In this document: positions 43,301 to 51,124 of the stretch, piece after piece | How positions within the stretch are numbered: position 1 is the first letter of the stretch | Layout: each line of letters opens with the position of its first letter | DNA from: Chloracidobacterium sp. | Lineage (GTDB): Bacteria > Acidobacteriota > Blastocatellia > Pyrinomonadales > Pyrinomonadaceae | Reading direction: 5' to 3' | Length of the DNA: 64,000 nt | Assembly (NCBI GenBank): GCA_016706275.1 | Contig: JADJJY010000001.1 | Span: 124,001 to 188,000 of the forward strand | Notes under the pieces: generated by a model | The model's input: the letters and a program-made list of their open reading frames with translations, nothing else | Database searches by the model: none | What the model was told of the DNA's origin: nothing | Position numbers and translations under genes: made by a program

Positions 43301-43382
43301 AGACCGCGACCTCCGGCTAAAGATCCTAGAAAACGTCGACCTCATCGAACGCGCCGTAAAGATCCGCAGCAAATACCGCTAA
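40311..43382 (+). CDS. Exported M1-family aminopeptidase
   Basis: ATG 40311 opens a signal peptide (MKVMLFRVLFITFFAAMTAF); the frame upstream lies in the hairpin cluster. 1,023 residues. The exopeptidase motif GGMEHAG and the zinc site HEAAHQW (His415, His419) with downstream KEGFAEF are all present. The C-terminal part is helical and HEAT-like, as in aminopeptidase N. It would trim N-terminal residues of peptides in the periplasm or at the surface. Residues about 834-851 are encoded by an in-frame palindromic repeat and look unrelated to the family. Confidence 0.92.
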   Translation: MKVMLFRVLFITFFAAMTAFAQQSAPPIEPGVSQALAQWRAARYSDVRYKLNLTLEKMSPVLKGTMEIRVNVLTLPRGVNFGRGLRPNGAPSPSPMRQPDPGIPAIILDWRKIKGSESLSTISNVTINGKPMEVRGGGAFQITDAKPYIIEDREHLIFGDGVVAGENVIKLDFTSPILTSGSAITRYVDKEDGAEYIYSLFVPSDASTAFPVFDQPDLKARFALTVVAPTGWEVISNSELPPIENMVRILKLPQKYSITNTFAETKPISTYVFAFAAGPFEAFADKGGNLSGSEGVLARDKESTLPTPKNTLPTGRVSASDTDLASHIYVRKSQAKKFEPHSKEIFRLNREGIKYLETYFDYKFPWPKYDLVLIPEFPFGGMEHAGATFLREASIIFPTEPTKSDHISRANLIFHEAAHQWFGDTVTMRWFDDLWLKEGFAEFMAYKTLEKVMPEANAWKVFYERNKQAAYATDSTKGTTPIYQKIDNLSAAKSAYGNIVYRKAPSFLRQAEFYLGEQKFQTAARAFLKKHEYANATWKDLVREFETAAQFQNRQLDDWASQWIETRGVPKMRVGSEELSTQIALTYTAYDIRQLFNPESNNYWQQKIRIDIVSAGNREKKHDFIFGGVNVGGNAGYHTKSFLSVSRDPRAIEDQQRQSIGDFEPSQPGSEILLSSKFPVFIFPNYQDYGYGIFLLDDKSREYVLKNIQNEKDPFLRSMMWGSLWDSVREAELDPKVYVELVVKNLATEQDETIVSSILGRVGTAMNYYLPDAQRNAIAPRLETILLDRLQHAPTAGQRITFYRAFVTTASTAKGREVLKEMLAQGSSATRTGENHPVGETPTPLLRKEGSQSAVPLRTKDRFDIVTRLIILGDADAPKRLAQLEKTETGDDAKRYAYAARAGFATAENKAKYWSDFTANKDISESWIEAAFGPFNSVRHSDLTLPYLERALAELPNHKRTRKIFFVNGWLGAFIGGQKSETALSIVNKFLADNPNLDRDLRLKILENVDLIERAVKIRSKYR
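42810..42863 (+). repeat. Two-hairpin palindromic element inside the aminopeptidase gene
   Basis: GAGAACCACCCC, an inner hairpin GTCGGCG-AAA-CGCCGAC, then CCCCTCCTT-CGT-AAGGAGGGG and AGC. It is identical to 25113-25162 except for the inner hairpin. Its 54 bases are a multiple of three, so the reading frame is kept and the protein gains a run such as HPVGETPTPLLRKEG. Confidence 0.85.
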
Positions 43383-43386
43383 GAAT

Positions 43387-43461
43387 TCACCACAGAGACA
43401 CAGAGGTCACTGAGATTTTTATTTCAGTCTGTTCTCTGTGTACTCTGTGGCTCTGTGGTGA
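43387..43461. repeat. Long palindrome after the aminopeptidase gene
   Basis: TCACCACAGAG and CTCTGTGGTGA are perfectly complementary at the ends. Inner parts ACACAGAG and CTCTGTGT also pair. The 75-base element is built of CACAGAG-like units and starts four bases after the stop codon, so it may end the transcript. Confidence 0.7.
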
Positions 43462-43473
43462 GTATTTCCAATC

Positions 43474-43517
43474 TTGACAAAAAAGTAACGATTTGAGAGT
43501 ATCTACATTACGGTAAT
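43474..43517 (+). promoter_or_regulatory. Suf operon promoter region with operator-like palindrome
   Basis: A perfect TTGACA (43474-43479) lies 66 bases before the regulator's start codon; the -10 is weak (GAGTAT at 43497-43502 with a 17-base spacer). A palindrome ATTAC-G-GTAAT at 43507-43517 sits at the expected transcription start and is a candidate site for the Rrf2 regulator encoded next. The palindrome is certain; the assignment is inference. Confidence 0.5.
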
Positions 43518-43545
43518 GCCCAAAACTATTGTCTAGGACTGGTTT

Positions 43546-44025
43546 ATGAAAATTTCGGCACAAGAGGAATACGGCCTGAGATGCCTGGTGCAACTGGCTG
43601 GTTTGCGGCCGGGCGACAGCCTGACGCTGCCGCAGATCGCTGAGCTTGAGGGCATATCGACGGCTAACGCCGGGAAATTGATGTGGCTGCTCAACAAGGC
43701 CGGATTTGTCCTATCGACTCGCGGGACCAAAGGCGGCTATTTTCTGGCGCGGCCCGCCGGCGAGATACATCTCAACGAGATCATCAAGGTACTTGGTGAA
43801 GAAGCAGTAGCAAAACATTGCGAGAGCTACACCGGTGTGCTCGACAGTTGTGTGCACAAAGGCGACTGCGGCATACGGCCCGTCATCGTCGGGTTGCACG
43901 AGATAGTCGAAAATGCCCTGTCGCAAATAACACTCGCCCAGATCGTCGGCACGGAAAGCTCGGTCGATGCGATGTTTCACAGTATAAAAGGGATCAACCG
44001 GGTCATCGAACCGCAAAGAGTTTAA
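43546..44025 (+). CDS. Rrf2-family (IscR/SufR-like) iron-sulfur regulator
   Basis: 159 residues. The winged helix (SLTLPQIAELEGISTANAGK then LSTRGTKGGYFLARP) matches Rrf2. Three cysteines in HCESYTGVLDSCVHKGDCGI are positioned as [2Fe-2S] ligands in this group. It is the first gene of the suf operon, six bases before sufB, and probably senses cluster supply to control it. Confidence 0.9.
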   Translation: MKISAQEEYGLRCLVQLAGLRPGDSLTLPQIAELEGISTANAGKLMWLLNKAGFVLSTRGTKGGYFLARPAGEIHLNEIIKVLGEEAVAKHCESYTGVLDSCVHKGDCGIRPVIVGLHEIVENALSQITLAQIVGTESSVDAMFHSIKGINRVIEPQRV

Positions 44026-44031
44026 ATAAGT

Positions 44032-45471
44032 ATGTCGACAGCAGCAGAATTACTCACAAATCGGGAATACAAATACGGCTTTGTTACGGACATCGAGACA
44101 GAGACGATCGCTAAGGGCCTGTCCGAAGACACGGTCCGTCTGATCTCGTCGAAAAAGAACGAGCCCGAGTGGATGCTTGAGTTTCGGCTCAAGGCGTACC
44201 GCCATTGGCTAAAAATGGAGCAGCCCGACAACTGGGCAAATTTTGATTATCCAAACATCGATTTTCAAAATATCTCGTACTATTCGGCGCCCAAAGAAAA
44301 AGAGAAAAAAGGAAGCCTGGACGAGGTCGATCCTGAGTTGCTGAAAACATTTGAAAAGCTCGGCATCCCGATCACCGAGCAGAAAATGCTGGCAAATGTG
44401 GCGGTCGACGCTGTGTTCGATTCGGTTTCGGTTGCGACGACATATAAGAAAAAGCTGCTTGAGGCGGGCGTGATATTTTGCTCATTTACCGAGGCGGTCG
44501 AGCTTTATCCCGACAAGATCCAGAAATATCTCGGCTCGGTTGTGCCCGTCGGCGATAACTATTACGCGGCTTTGAACTCGGCCGTTTTCTCGGACGGCTC
44601 GTTCGTCTTTATTCCAAAAGGCGTCCGCTGCCCGATGGAGCTTTCGACCTATTTCCGCATCAACACACAAGAGGCCGGACAGTTTGAACGCACGCTGATC
44701 GTCGCCGAAGAGGGCGGTTATGTCGCCTATAACGAAGGCTGCACGGCTCCGCAGTTTGACACAAATCAGCTCCACGCGGCGGTCGTCGAGCTTGTGGCTT
44801 TGGATGATGCCGAGATCAAATATTCGACCGTGCAAAACTGGTACGCCGGCGACGAGACGGGCAAGGGCGGTATTTATAACTTTGTGACAAAACGCGGTGC
44901 GTGCCGCGGCGTCAACTCAAAAATTTCGTGGACACAGGTCGAGACCGGTTCGGCGATCACTTGGAAATACCCGAGCGTCATCTTGCAGGGCGACAATTCG
45001 ATCGGCGAATTTTACTCGGTCGCACTGACAAACAACGCCCAGATCGCCGATACGGGCACCAAGATGATCCACCTCGGCAAAAACACGAAATCGACGATCA
45101 TCTCAAAAGGCATCTCTGCCGGAAAGTCGAACAATAGCTATCGCGGGCTTGTAAAAATAATGCCAAAAGCCGAGGGTGCGAGAAATTACACCCAGTGCGA
45201 TTCGATGCTCATCGGCGGCAGCTCTGAGGCGAACACGTTCCCCTACATCGAGGTGATGAACAACACCGCCCGCGTCGAACACGAGGCGACCACGTCGAAG
45301 ATCAGTGAGGACCAGTTGTTTTATTTACAGCAACGCGGCATCGGCCAGGAAGACGCCGTGTCGCTCATCATCAACGGTTTTTGCAAAGAGGTTTTTCGCG
45401 AACTGCCGATGGAATATGCGGTCGAGGCGACAAAGCTGCTGGGATTGAAGCTTGAGGGCAGCGTAGGTTAA
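44032..45471 (+). CDS. sufB: SufB, scaffold subunit of the SUF iron-sulfur machinery
   Basis: 479 residues, normal length. Diagnostic stretches include PNIDFQNISYYSAPKEK, FVFIPKGVRCPMELSTYF and the core helix EGARNYTQCDSMLIGG, with HEATTSKISEDQLFYL near the C-terminus. SufB receives persulfide sulfur and builds [4Fe-4S] clusters with SufC and SufD in the cytoplasm. Its stop overlaps the next start by one base, so the RidA gene is translationally coupled. Confidence 0.96.
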   Translation: MSTAAELLTNREYKYGFVTDIETETIAKGLSEDTVRLISSKKNEPEWMLEFRLKAYRHWLKMEQPDNWANFDYPNIDFQNISYYSAPKEKEKKGSLDEVDPELLKTFEKLGIPITEQKMLANVAVDAVFDSVSVATTYKKKLLEAGVIFCSFTEAVELYPDKIQKYLGSVVPVGDNYYAALNSAVFSDGSFVFIPKGVRCPMELSTYFRINTQEAGQFERTLIVAEEGGYVAYNEGCTAPQFDTNQLHAAVVELVALDDAEIKYSTVQNWYAGDETGKGGIYNFVTKRGACRGVNSKISWTQVETGSAITWKYPSVILQGDNSIGEFYSVALTNNAQIADTGTKMIHLGKNTKSTIISKGISAGKSNNSYRGLVKIMPKAEGARNYTQCDSMLIGGSSEANTFPYIEVMNNTARVEHEATTSKISEDQLFYLQQRGIGQEDAVSLIINGFCKEVFRELPMEYAVEATKLLGLKLEGSVG

Positions 45472-45851
45472 TGAAAACGATCCAACCGTCCGATCAACCA
45501 ATCCCAAAGGGACATTATTCACCCGGCATAGAACATCACGGCGTTGTTTATGTGTCCGGCCAGTTGCCCATGGACCTGGTGACACGAGAACCGTTTACGG
45601 GTTCGATCGAGGAGCAGACTGAATTGGCGTTGAGGAATGTTGAGGCAGTTTTAAAAGCCGCCGGCAGCAACCTTAGCCGCGTTTTGCAGATGACGATTTA
45701 TGTTTCGGACATGGAATTGTGGGGACGGGTCAACGAGACCTATGCCCGCGTGATGGGTGACCATCGGCCGGCGAGAGCGATGATCCCGGTCAAGGAGCTG
45801 CATTTTGGAACGCAGATAGAAATTCAGGCGATCGCGGCGGTGAAGGAATGA
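45471..45851 (+). CDS. RidA-family reactive-intermediate deaminase
   Basis: 126 residues. The family signature RPARAMIPVKELHFGTQIEI supplies the conserved Arg and the RidA C-terminal strand; SGQLPMD and ALRNVEAVLKAAGS are also typical. RidA enzymes hydrolyse 2-aminoacrylate and related imines released by PLP enzymes such as cysteine/serine lyases. Its place between sufB and sufC suggests protection from intermediates made by the sulfur-mobilising PLP step. That link is inference. Confidence 0.92.
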   Translation: MKTIQPSDQPIPKGHYSPGIEHHGVVYVSGQLPMDLVTREPFTGSIEEQTELALRNVEAVLKAAGSNLSRVLQMTIYVSDMELWGRVNETYARVMGDHRPARAMIPVKELHFGTQIEIQAIAAVKE

Positions 45852-46648
45852 AGTTGGACATTTTTCAGGTTGACGCATTTACGAGCGAGCCGTTTCACGG
45901 GAATCCGGCGGCGGTCGTTCCGCTTAAGGCTTGGCTGCCGGATGAGGTGATGCACAATATTGCGCTCGAAAATAATTTGAGCGAGACAGCTTTTTTTGTC
46001 AAACGAGACGATGTTTACGAGATCCGCTGGTTTACACCGACTTTTGAAATTGATCTTTGCGGACACGCAACTCTTGCATCTGCGTACGTGATTTTTAATG
46101 TTTTGAAACTCGCAACTGACAAGATCAAATTTTATTCGCACAAAAGCGGGGCTTTATCTGTCGAAAAAAATGGCGACGTATTGACGCTTGATTTTCCATC
46201 TCGCCCGGTTTTGCCGGTTGACGCTCCGGCAGGTTTGTTTGAAGCAATTGGAGGAAAGCCAAGCGAAATTTTCAAAGCACGCGATTACTTCCTTGTTTTT
46301 GAAACCGAGCAGGCCGTGCTCGATCTGAAACCGGATTTTTCCGCTCTCCATAAGATTGCCGCGATTCTTCAAATTGATGCACATGGATTTATCGTCACGG
46401 CACCTGGAAATTCATCGGATTTTGTTTCTAGATTTTTTGCACCCGAAGTTGGCGTGTTTGAGGATCCTGTAACGGGCTCGTCTCACTGCAATCTGATACC
46501 TTTTTGGGCGGAAAGACTCGGCAAGACCGAAATGTTTGCACGACAGGTGTCGGCACGCGGCGGCGAGCTGTATTGCAAACTCGCAGGTGACCGCGTAAAG
46601 ATCGGTGGCAATGCGGTTTTGTATTTGAAAGGCGAGATCTACATATGA
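45848..46648 (+). CDS. PhzF-family isomerase/epimerase-like protein
   Basis: 266 residues. The two-lobed PhzF fold is signalled by MKLDIFQVDAFTSEPFHGNP, the catalytic Glu region NLSETAFF and FEIDLCGHATLASAYV, and the C-terminal lobe VFEDPVTGSSHCNL. PhzF relatives are mostly of unknown substrate; the founding enzyme works in phenazine synthesis. It overlaps the RidA stop by four bases and the next start by four bases. Confidence 0.9.
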   Translation: MKLDIFQVDAFTSEPFHGNPAAVVPLKAWLPDEVMHNIALENNLSETAFFVKRDDVYEIRWFTPTFEIDLCGHATLASAYVIFNVLKLATDKIKFYSHKSGALSVEKNGDVLTLDFPSRPVLPVDAPAGLFEAIGGKPSEIFKARDYFLVFETEQAVLDLKPDFSALHKIAAILQIDAHGFIVTAPGNSSDFVSRFFAPEVGVFEDPVTGSSHCNLIPFWAERLGKTEMFARQVSARGGELYCKLAGDRVKIGGNAVLYLKGEIYI

Positions 46649-46851
46649 AAACCGGAGTTTGCCCAAAATGTAACGGCACCGAGATCCATGTGGTTGAAAA
46701 CACTGCGACCGAAGTCGCGATCGGGCTCGGGTGGACCGCGACGGCGTTTTTGAATTATTACGTTTGTAAAGATTGCGGGTTTGTTGAGCTGTTTGTGCAG
46801 GACAAGACGCTGCTCCCGAAATTAGCGGAGAAATATCCGAAAGTTAACTAA
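46645..46851 (+). CDS. Small zinc-ribbon protein
   Basis: 68 residues with two CxxC pairs, CPKC and CKDC, spaced as in a rubredoxin-like or zinc-ribbon knuckle. A hydrophobic stretch (VAIGLGWTATAFLNYYV) lies between them. It starts at the PhzF stop (ATGA) and ends four bases before sufC. It could bind zinc or iron. The role in this operon is unknown. Confidence 0.72.
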   Translation: MKTGVCPKCNGTEIHVVENTATEVAIGLGWTATAFLNYYVCKDCGFVELFVQDKTLLPKLAEKYPKVN

Positions 46852-46855
46852 ATTT

Positions 46856-47608
46856 ATGTTGTTAGAAGTAAAAGACTTACACGCCGGAATCGAAGGCAAA
46901 GAAATATTGAAGGGCCTCAATCTGCAGGTCAAAAAGGGCGAGGTCCATGCGATCATGGGGCCAAACGGCTCTGGCAAATCTACGTTGTCAAAGGTCCTGG
47001 CCGGCCACCCGACCTACGAAGTGATCTCGGGCGATGTGCTATTCGAGGGTAAGAATCTACTCGAACTCGAACCCGACGAACGTGCCCGCGAAGGTGTGTT
47101 TATGGCGTTTCAGTATCCGGTCGAGGTGCCGGGTGTGTCAAATTCACAGTTTCTGCGGCTTGCCTACAACCAAAAAGCGATACACCACGGCCGCGAAGAA
47201 CTCGACCCGCTCGAATTCAACGATTACCTAAAAGAAAAGGCAAAGATCGTCGATATGGATCCGCAGTTTTTCAAACGCTCAGTAAACGAAGGATTTTCGG
47301 GCGGTGAGAAAAAACGTAACGAGATATTGCAGATGGCGGTGCTCGAGCCAAAGCTTGCGATCCTCGACGAGACCGATTCGGGGCTCGACATCGACGCTCT
47401 GCGGATCGTCGCCGAGGGCGTCAACAAGCTCCGCTCGCCCGAAAACGCGATCATCCTCGTCACGCACTATCGGCGTCTATTGAATTATATTCAGCCTGAT
47501 TTCGTCCACGTCCTCGACGGCGGAAAGATCGTAAAAGAAGGCGGCAAAGAGCTGGCACTCGAACTTGAGGCAAAAGGTTATGACTGGGTCAAAGGCGCGA
47601 CGAACTAA
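46856..47608 (+). CDS. sufC: SufC, ATPase of the SUF machinery
   Basis: 250 residues with Walker A GPNGSGKS, signature motif FSGGEKKRNEILQMAVLEPK and Walker B LAILDETDSGLD. The preference for D in DETDSGLDIDAL is characteristic of SufC. It is a soluble ABC-type ATPase that drives SufB-SufD rearrangement. It comes four genes after sufB rather than directly beside it. Confidence 0.96.
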   Translation: MLLEVKDLHAGIEGKEILKGLNLQVKKGEVHAIMGPNGSGKSTLSKVLAGHPTYEVISGDVLFEGKNLLELEPDERAREGVFMAFQYPVEVPGVSNSQFLRLAYNQKAIHHGREELDPLEFNDYLKEKAKIVDMDPQFFKRSVNEGFSGGEKKRNEILQMAVLEPKLAILDETDSGLDIDALRIVAEGVNKLRSPENAIILVTHYRRLLNYIQPDFVHVLDGGKIVKEGGKELALELEAKGYDWVKGATN

Positions 47609-47618
47609 ACCTTAAGTT

Positions 47619-47636
47619 AATTACTAATTAGTAATT
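47619..47636. promoter_or_regulatory. Perfect 18-bp palindrome between sufC and the membrane gene
   Basis: AATTACTAATTAGTAATT is a perfect palindrome 11 bases after the sufC stop. It shares ATTAC...GTAAT half-sites with the palindrome upstream of the Rrf2 gene, with wider spacing. It may be a regulator site within the operon, or simply an AT-rich hairpin. Confidence 0.5.
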
Positions 47637-47685
47637 ATCAAATTAATAGTTACTACTCCGGAAAATTTTCTTAGATAGATAGTTG

Positions 47686-49776
47686 ATGGCGCAGAAAAGT
47701 GAAAATACAAACAGCAATACGTCCGCGATAATCTTCGCGGTTTTTGCCGTTGTGTGCATTGTCGCTTTTCTTAGCTTTCGCGGCGGAGATGTCGGGCAGT
47801 TGCCGAAGCTGGTTGGGAATCTTGGCGGTGGCCCGTTGTTTGGAAATGCTGTTGTTGAATTCGCTTACGGCGTTGCCGCATCTATTTTGATCCTCTTTTC
47901 TTGGTTTTCGGCCGGAACATTGATATGCCAGTTTCTGGGGGTGACGAGCGAATTTGAAAACTCGCCGTCGCGTACACTGACTTGCGGTTTCGCAGCGGGT
48001 GCTGCGTTTTGGTCAATCATTTGGTGGTTTCTCGGCATACTAGGGCTGTACAGCGCATACGCAGCGGTAGTTTGTGTAGTGGCGGCTATCTTCAATGGTT
48101 GCTACGTTTTTCTGGTAGTGCCTCTGAAGTGGCCCAAATTGATCACCGGATCTAAATTGCCTTTATTGGGCTTAATAGTCCTTCCGGTACTGCTAGCGCT
48201 TATATCCGCTCTTGCACCACCGACGGCAAAGGACGCTCTGCTTTATCATTTTGCAGTTCCTAGAGCGTTTGTCGCTCAGCACAGCAATGCGTTTATTGAC
48301 GGCAATATTGCGAGTTATTTGGCACTCGGGACGGAGATGCAAAGTGTTTGGGCGATGCTGCTCGGCAATATTTTTAGTCCGCGAGCAGGTGAAGCAGCGG
48401 CAGGGGTTACGACGTTTTTGTTCTTTCCATTGTTACTTTTAGCGATATACGGATGGGCTCGTGAGTTAAATATCTCGCGCAACTTGGCGTTGATCGCGAC
48501 TGCTATTGCCGCAACTGTGCCGTCTGCGTATCACGTCGCATCGAGTGGCTATATCGATCTGTCACTTGCTCTGTATGTGACGCTTGCGACGTACGGGCTG
48601 ACGCGTTGGTGGAAGGAGCAGACTTGGGGCTGGGTGATATTGATCGGCATTTTTCTAGGGGCTGCTTTGTCGATCAAGCTGACGGCAGTTTTTGTTTTTG
48701 CGGCGTTTGCGTTGATCGTGCTGCTTAGAGCCAGGGGTGCAGAAAATGCAGGTAAGATCGTCGGCCTTGGCTTTGCCGCTCTCTTGCTTGCGGGTGTTAT
48801 CGCGTCGCCGTGGTATATCAGGACTTGGGTCGCGACGGGTTCGCCGGTGTTCCCATTTTATATGAGCATTTGGCCGGGTAAAGCGAACGGCTGGGACGTA
48901 GAGCGATCAAACCTGTTTCAAGGGATGAACTCGCAATACGGCGGTGCGGACACGAATAAACTGAATTATCTGACGGCGCCGGCCAGAGTCTCGATAATGG
49001 CCCAACCCGAACAACCGGCGAATTATGACGGCGTTTTGGGCGTGGCATTTTTGATCGGCCTGCCGCTGCTGGTTTGGGCGCTTTGGAAATTTGATTTGGC
49101 CGTAGAGATCAAGATCATGAGCGGCGTTGCGGCGATAGTGTATTTGTTCTGGCTGTTTTCGAGCGAGCAGCTGAGATATCTGCTTCCGATCGTGCCGCTG
49201 CTGGCGATAGCAATCGCCGCTTCTGTTGAGACGATCGGAGGGAAGAAAGGCTCGCTAAAAACGGTTGCTCAATATGCATTTATAGCTGCGGCGGTGTGCG
49301 GGACGCTTACAACCGTCGCATGGTTCTGCCAGAGGGCTCCGCTCCGTGTCGTGCTCGGCGGTGAGACTCGGGACCAGTATCTGACGCGAAATCTGGACTA
49401 TTACCCGTATTATCAAGCGGTCAATAACGATACGGCACCGGACGCGCGCATTTGGCTGATCAATATGCGGCGTGATACCTACAACATCGACCGCCCCGTT
49501 TTCTCGGATTATCTGTTCGAAGATTGGACGCTGCGAAAGATGCTCTGGGAATCGCGAAGCGTTCAGGAATTGCGCGCCAAAACCGCCGCGATGGGCATCA
49601 AATATGTACTCACGCGGCATGATTTTTTGTTCGATTTTGACAGGTCGACGCTTGTAGACGAAAAACTAACGAGAGCCGAGAATGAAGCAAAACTAAAGAT
49701 TGCAAGAGAGTTTATTTTAGATCCGACGAACACTATTCGCTCGGACACCAAGTTTAGTTTGGTAAAGTTATTTTAA
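47686..49776 (+). CDS. GT-C (PMT/ArnT-like) membrane glycosyltransferase
   Basis: From ATG 47686 (a TTG lies just upstream) the product has 696 residues and about twelve membrane helices. A luminal acidic site in PPTAKDALLYHFAVPRAF sits in the first external loop, the usual catalytic position in the polyprenyl-phosphate-sugar transferases. A C-terminal periplasmic domain contains DYYPYYQAVNNDTAPDARIW. It lies between sufC and sufD without any obvious functional link to iron-sulfur assembly. Confidence 0.72.
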   Translation: MAQKSENTNSNTSAIIFAVFAVVCIVAFLSFRGGDVGQLPKLVGNLGGGPLFGNAVVEFAYGVAASILILFSWFSAGTLICQFLGVTSEFENSPSRTLTCGFAAGAAFWSIIWWFLGILGLYSAYAAVVCVVAAIFNGCYVFLVVPLKWPKLITGSKLPLLGLIVLPVLLALISALAPPTAKDALLYHFAVPRAFVAQHSNAFIDGNIASYLALGTEMQSVWAMLLGNIFSPRAGEAAAGVTTFLFFPLLLLAIYGWARELNISRNLALIATAIAATVPSAYHVASSGYIDLSLALYVTLATYGLTRWWKEQTWGWVILIGIFLGAALSIKLTAVFVFAAFALIVLLRARGAENAGKIVGLGFAALLLAGVIASPWYIRTWVATGSPVFPFYMSIWPGKANGWDVERSNLFQGMNSQYGGADTNKLNYLTAPARVSIMAQPEQPANYDGVLGVAFLIGLPLLVWALWKFDLAVEIKIMSGVAAIVYLFWLFSSEQLRYLLPIVPLLAIAIAASVETIGGKKGSLKTVAQYAFIAAAVCGTLTTVAWFCQRAPLRVVLGGETRDQYLTRNLDYYPYYQAVNNDTAPDARIWLINMRRDTYNIDRPVFSDYLFEDWTLRKMLWESRSVQELRAKTAAMGIKYVLTRHDFLFDFDRSTLVDEKLTRAENEAKLKIAREFILDPTNTIRSDTKFSLVKLF

Positions 49777-49781
49777 TAGAA

Positions 49782-50933
49782 ATGGCATTAACGACAGCAG
49801 TAATGGAAACGCAGTTTGCGGAACAATTTAGAGAGTTTATCAAGCGTGAGAAGAATGACGCCCTAAGAGTTTTGCGCGAACAGGCGTTCGCATCGTTCAC
49901 CGCATCGGGATTTCCAACGCCAAAGAACGAGGATTGGAAATATACGAATGTCGCGTCGATAGCGAGTGGCGAGTGGCGGGTGGCGATTGGCGAGAGTCAG
50001 GAATTCACTTCTGCGGATCTCGAAATTGCCAAACGCTTTGCGATTGACCGCAATGGCTTTGCCGCATTAAATCTCGCGTTTGGTGAGATCAAGGTGATCC
50101 GCATTGCAAAAAATACGAGCATTGCCGAGCCTTTCGAGCTTAATTTTGCAGCCGACGAAGGCACGGCGATCTTTCCGCATATTTTGGTGCTCGCCGAGAC
50201 GGGCAGCAAGGCGACGATCATCGAGAGTTACGCCTCGACCGCAAAAAGCTTTACTAACGCGGCTGTCCAGGTCATCGTCGAGGACAATGCAAGCATTACG
50301 CATTACCGCGTTCAGAAAGATGGGGCCGAGGCTTTTAATATCGGTACGACTGAGGTTTCGCTTGGGCGGGACAGCCGTTACGATTCGACAAATATCAATC
50401 TCGGGGCGGCCATCTCGCGGCACGACATCGACCTCAAATTTACCGCCGAGGGAGGCGAGGCTTGGGTTGACGGGCTGTATATGTTGGGCGGCCGCCAGCA
50501 CAGCGACACGCATAGTGTGATCGACCACACTGTGCCAAATTGCGTTTCGCATCAAACTTATAAGGGCGTGCTCAATGACCACTCGCGCGGCGTCTTTAAC
50601 GGCAAAGTTTTCGTCCGCGAAAATGCCCACGGTACCGATGCTCAGCAGTCAAATAAGAACCTGCTACTGTCAAACGATGCCCGCGTCGACACCAAGCCGC
50701 AGCTTGAAATATTTAACGACGATGTTAAATGTGCCCACGGAGCGACGGTCGGACAGCTTGAGGAAGAGGAGCTATTTTACCTGCTGACGCGCGGTTTACC
50801 CGAAACTCTGGCAAAAAATCTGTTAACCTATGGGTTTGCGGAGGCAATCATCCGAAAGATCGGTATCGAATCGATCAAGACGGATCTCGACGCAGCGGTG
50901 TTAAACCGGTTGAGCGTCAAACTGGAAGTATAA
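49782..50933 (+). CDS. sufD: SufD, partner of SufB
   Basis: 383 residues. NEDWKYTNVASIA near the N-terminus and HSRGVFNGKVFVRENAHGTD, with DTKPQLEIFNDDVKCAHGAT and GFAEAIIRKI at the C-terminus, identify SufD. It forms the SufBC2D complex and helps acquire iron. It is separated from sufC by the membrane glycosyltransferase gene. Confidence 0.95.
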   Translation: MALTTAVMETQFAEQFREFIKREKNDALRVLREQAFASFTASGFPTPKNEDWKYTNVASIASGEWRVAIGESQEFTSADLEIAKRFAIDRNGFAALNLAFGEIKVIRIAKNTSIAEPFELNFAADEGTAIFPHILVLAETGSKATIIESYASTAKSFTNAAVQVIVEDNASITHYRVQKDGAEAFNIGTTEVSLGRDSRYDSTNINLGAAISRHDIDLKFTAEGGEAWVDGLYMLGGRQHSDTHSVIDHTVPNCVSHQTYKGVLNDHSRGVFNGKVFVRENAHGTDAQQSNKNLLLSNDARVDTKPQLEIFNDDVKCAHGATVGQLEEEELFYLLTRGLPETLAKNLLTYGFAEAIIRKIGIESIKTDLDAAVLNRLSVKLEV

Positions 50934-50937
50934 GAAT

Positions 50938-51123
50938 ATGAGGATCAGAACACAACTAATTATCGAAGACGAGATCATGCAAAAGATCGACGAGATCGCG
51001 GGTGAAAAACATCGCCGAGCTATTGTCGTCGAAACCGCCCTGCGCGAGTACATCGCCCGCGAAGAGCTTAAGCCAAAAGCAAAGGTGGCCGCAACGCTAA
51101 AGACGCCGGCAAAAAAGCATTAA
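50938..51123 (+). CDS. Small ribbon-helix-helix (CopG/Arc-like) protein
   Basis: 61 residues. MRIRTQLIIEDEIMQKIDEI is a beta-strand followed by helix A, and HRRAIVVETALREYIAREEL is helix B, as in Arc/MetJ/CopG DNA-binding dimers. The tail is Lys-rich. It sits four bases after sufD and one base before sufS, so it is co-transcribed. No toxin gene is beside it, so it may be a local regulator rather than an antitoxin. Confidence 0.72.
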   Translation: MRIRTQLIIEDEIMQKIDEIAGEKHRRAIVVETALREYIAREELKPKAKVAATLKTPAKKH

Positions 51124-51124
51124 C

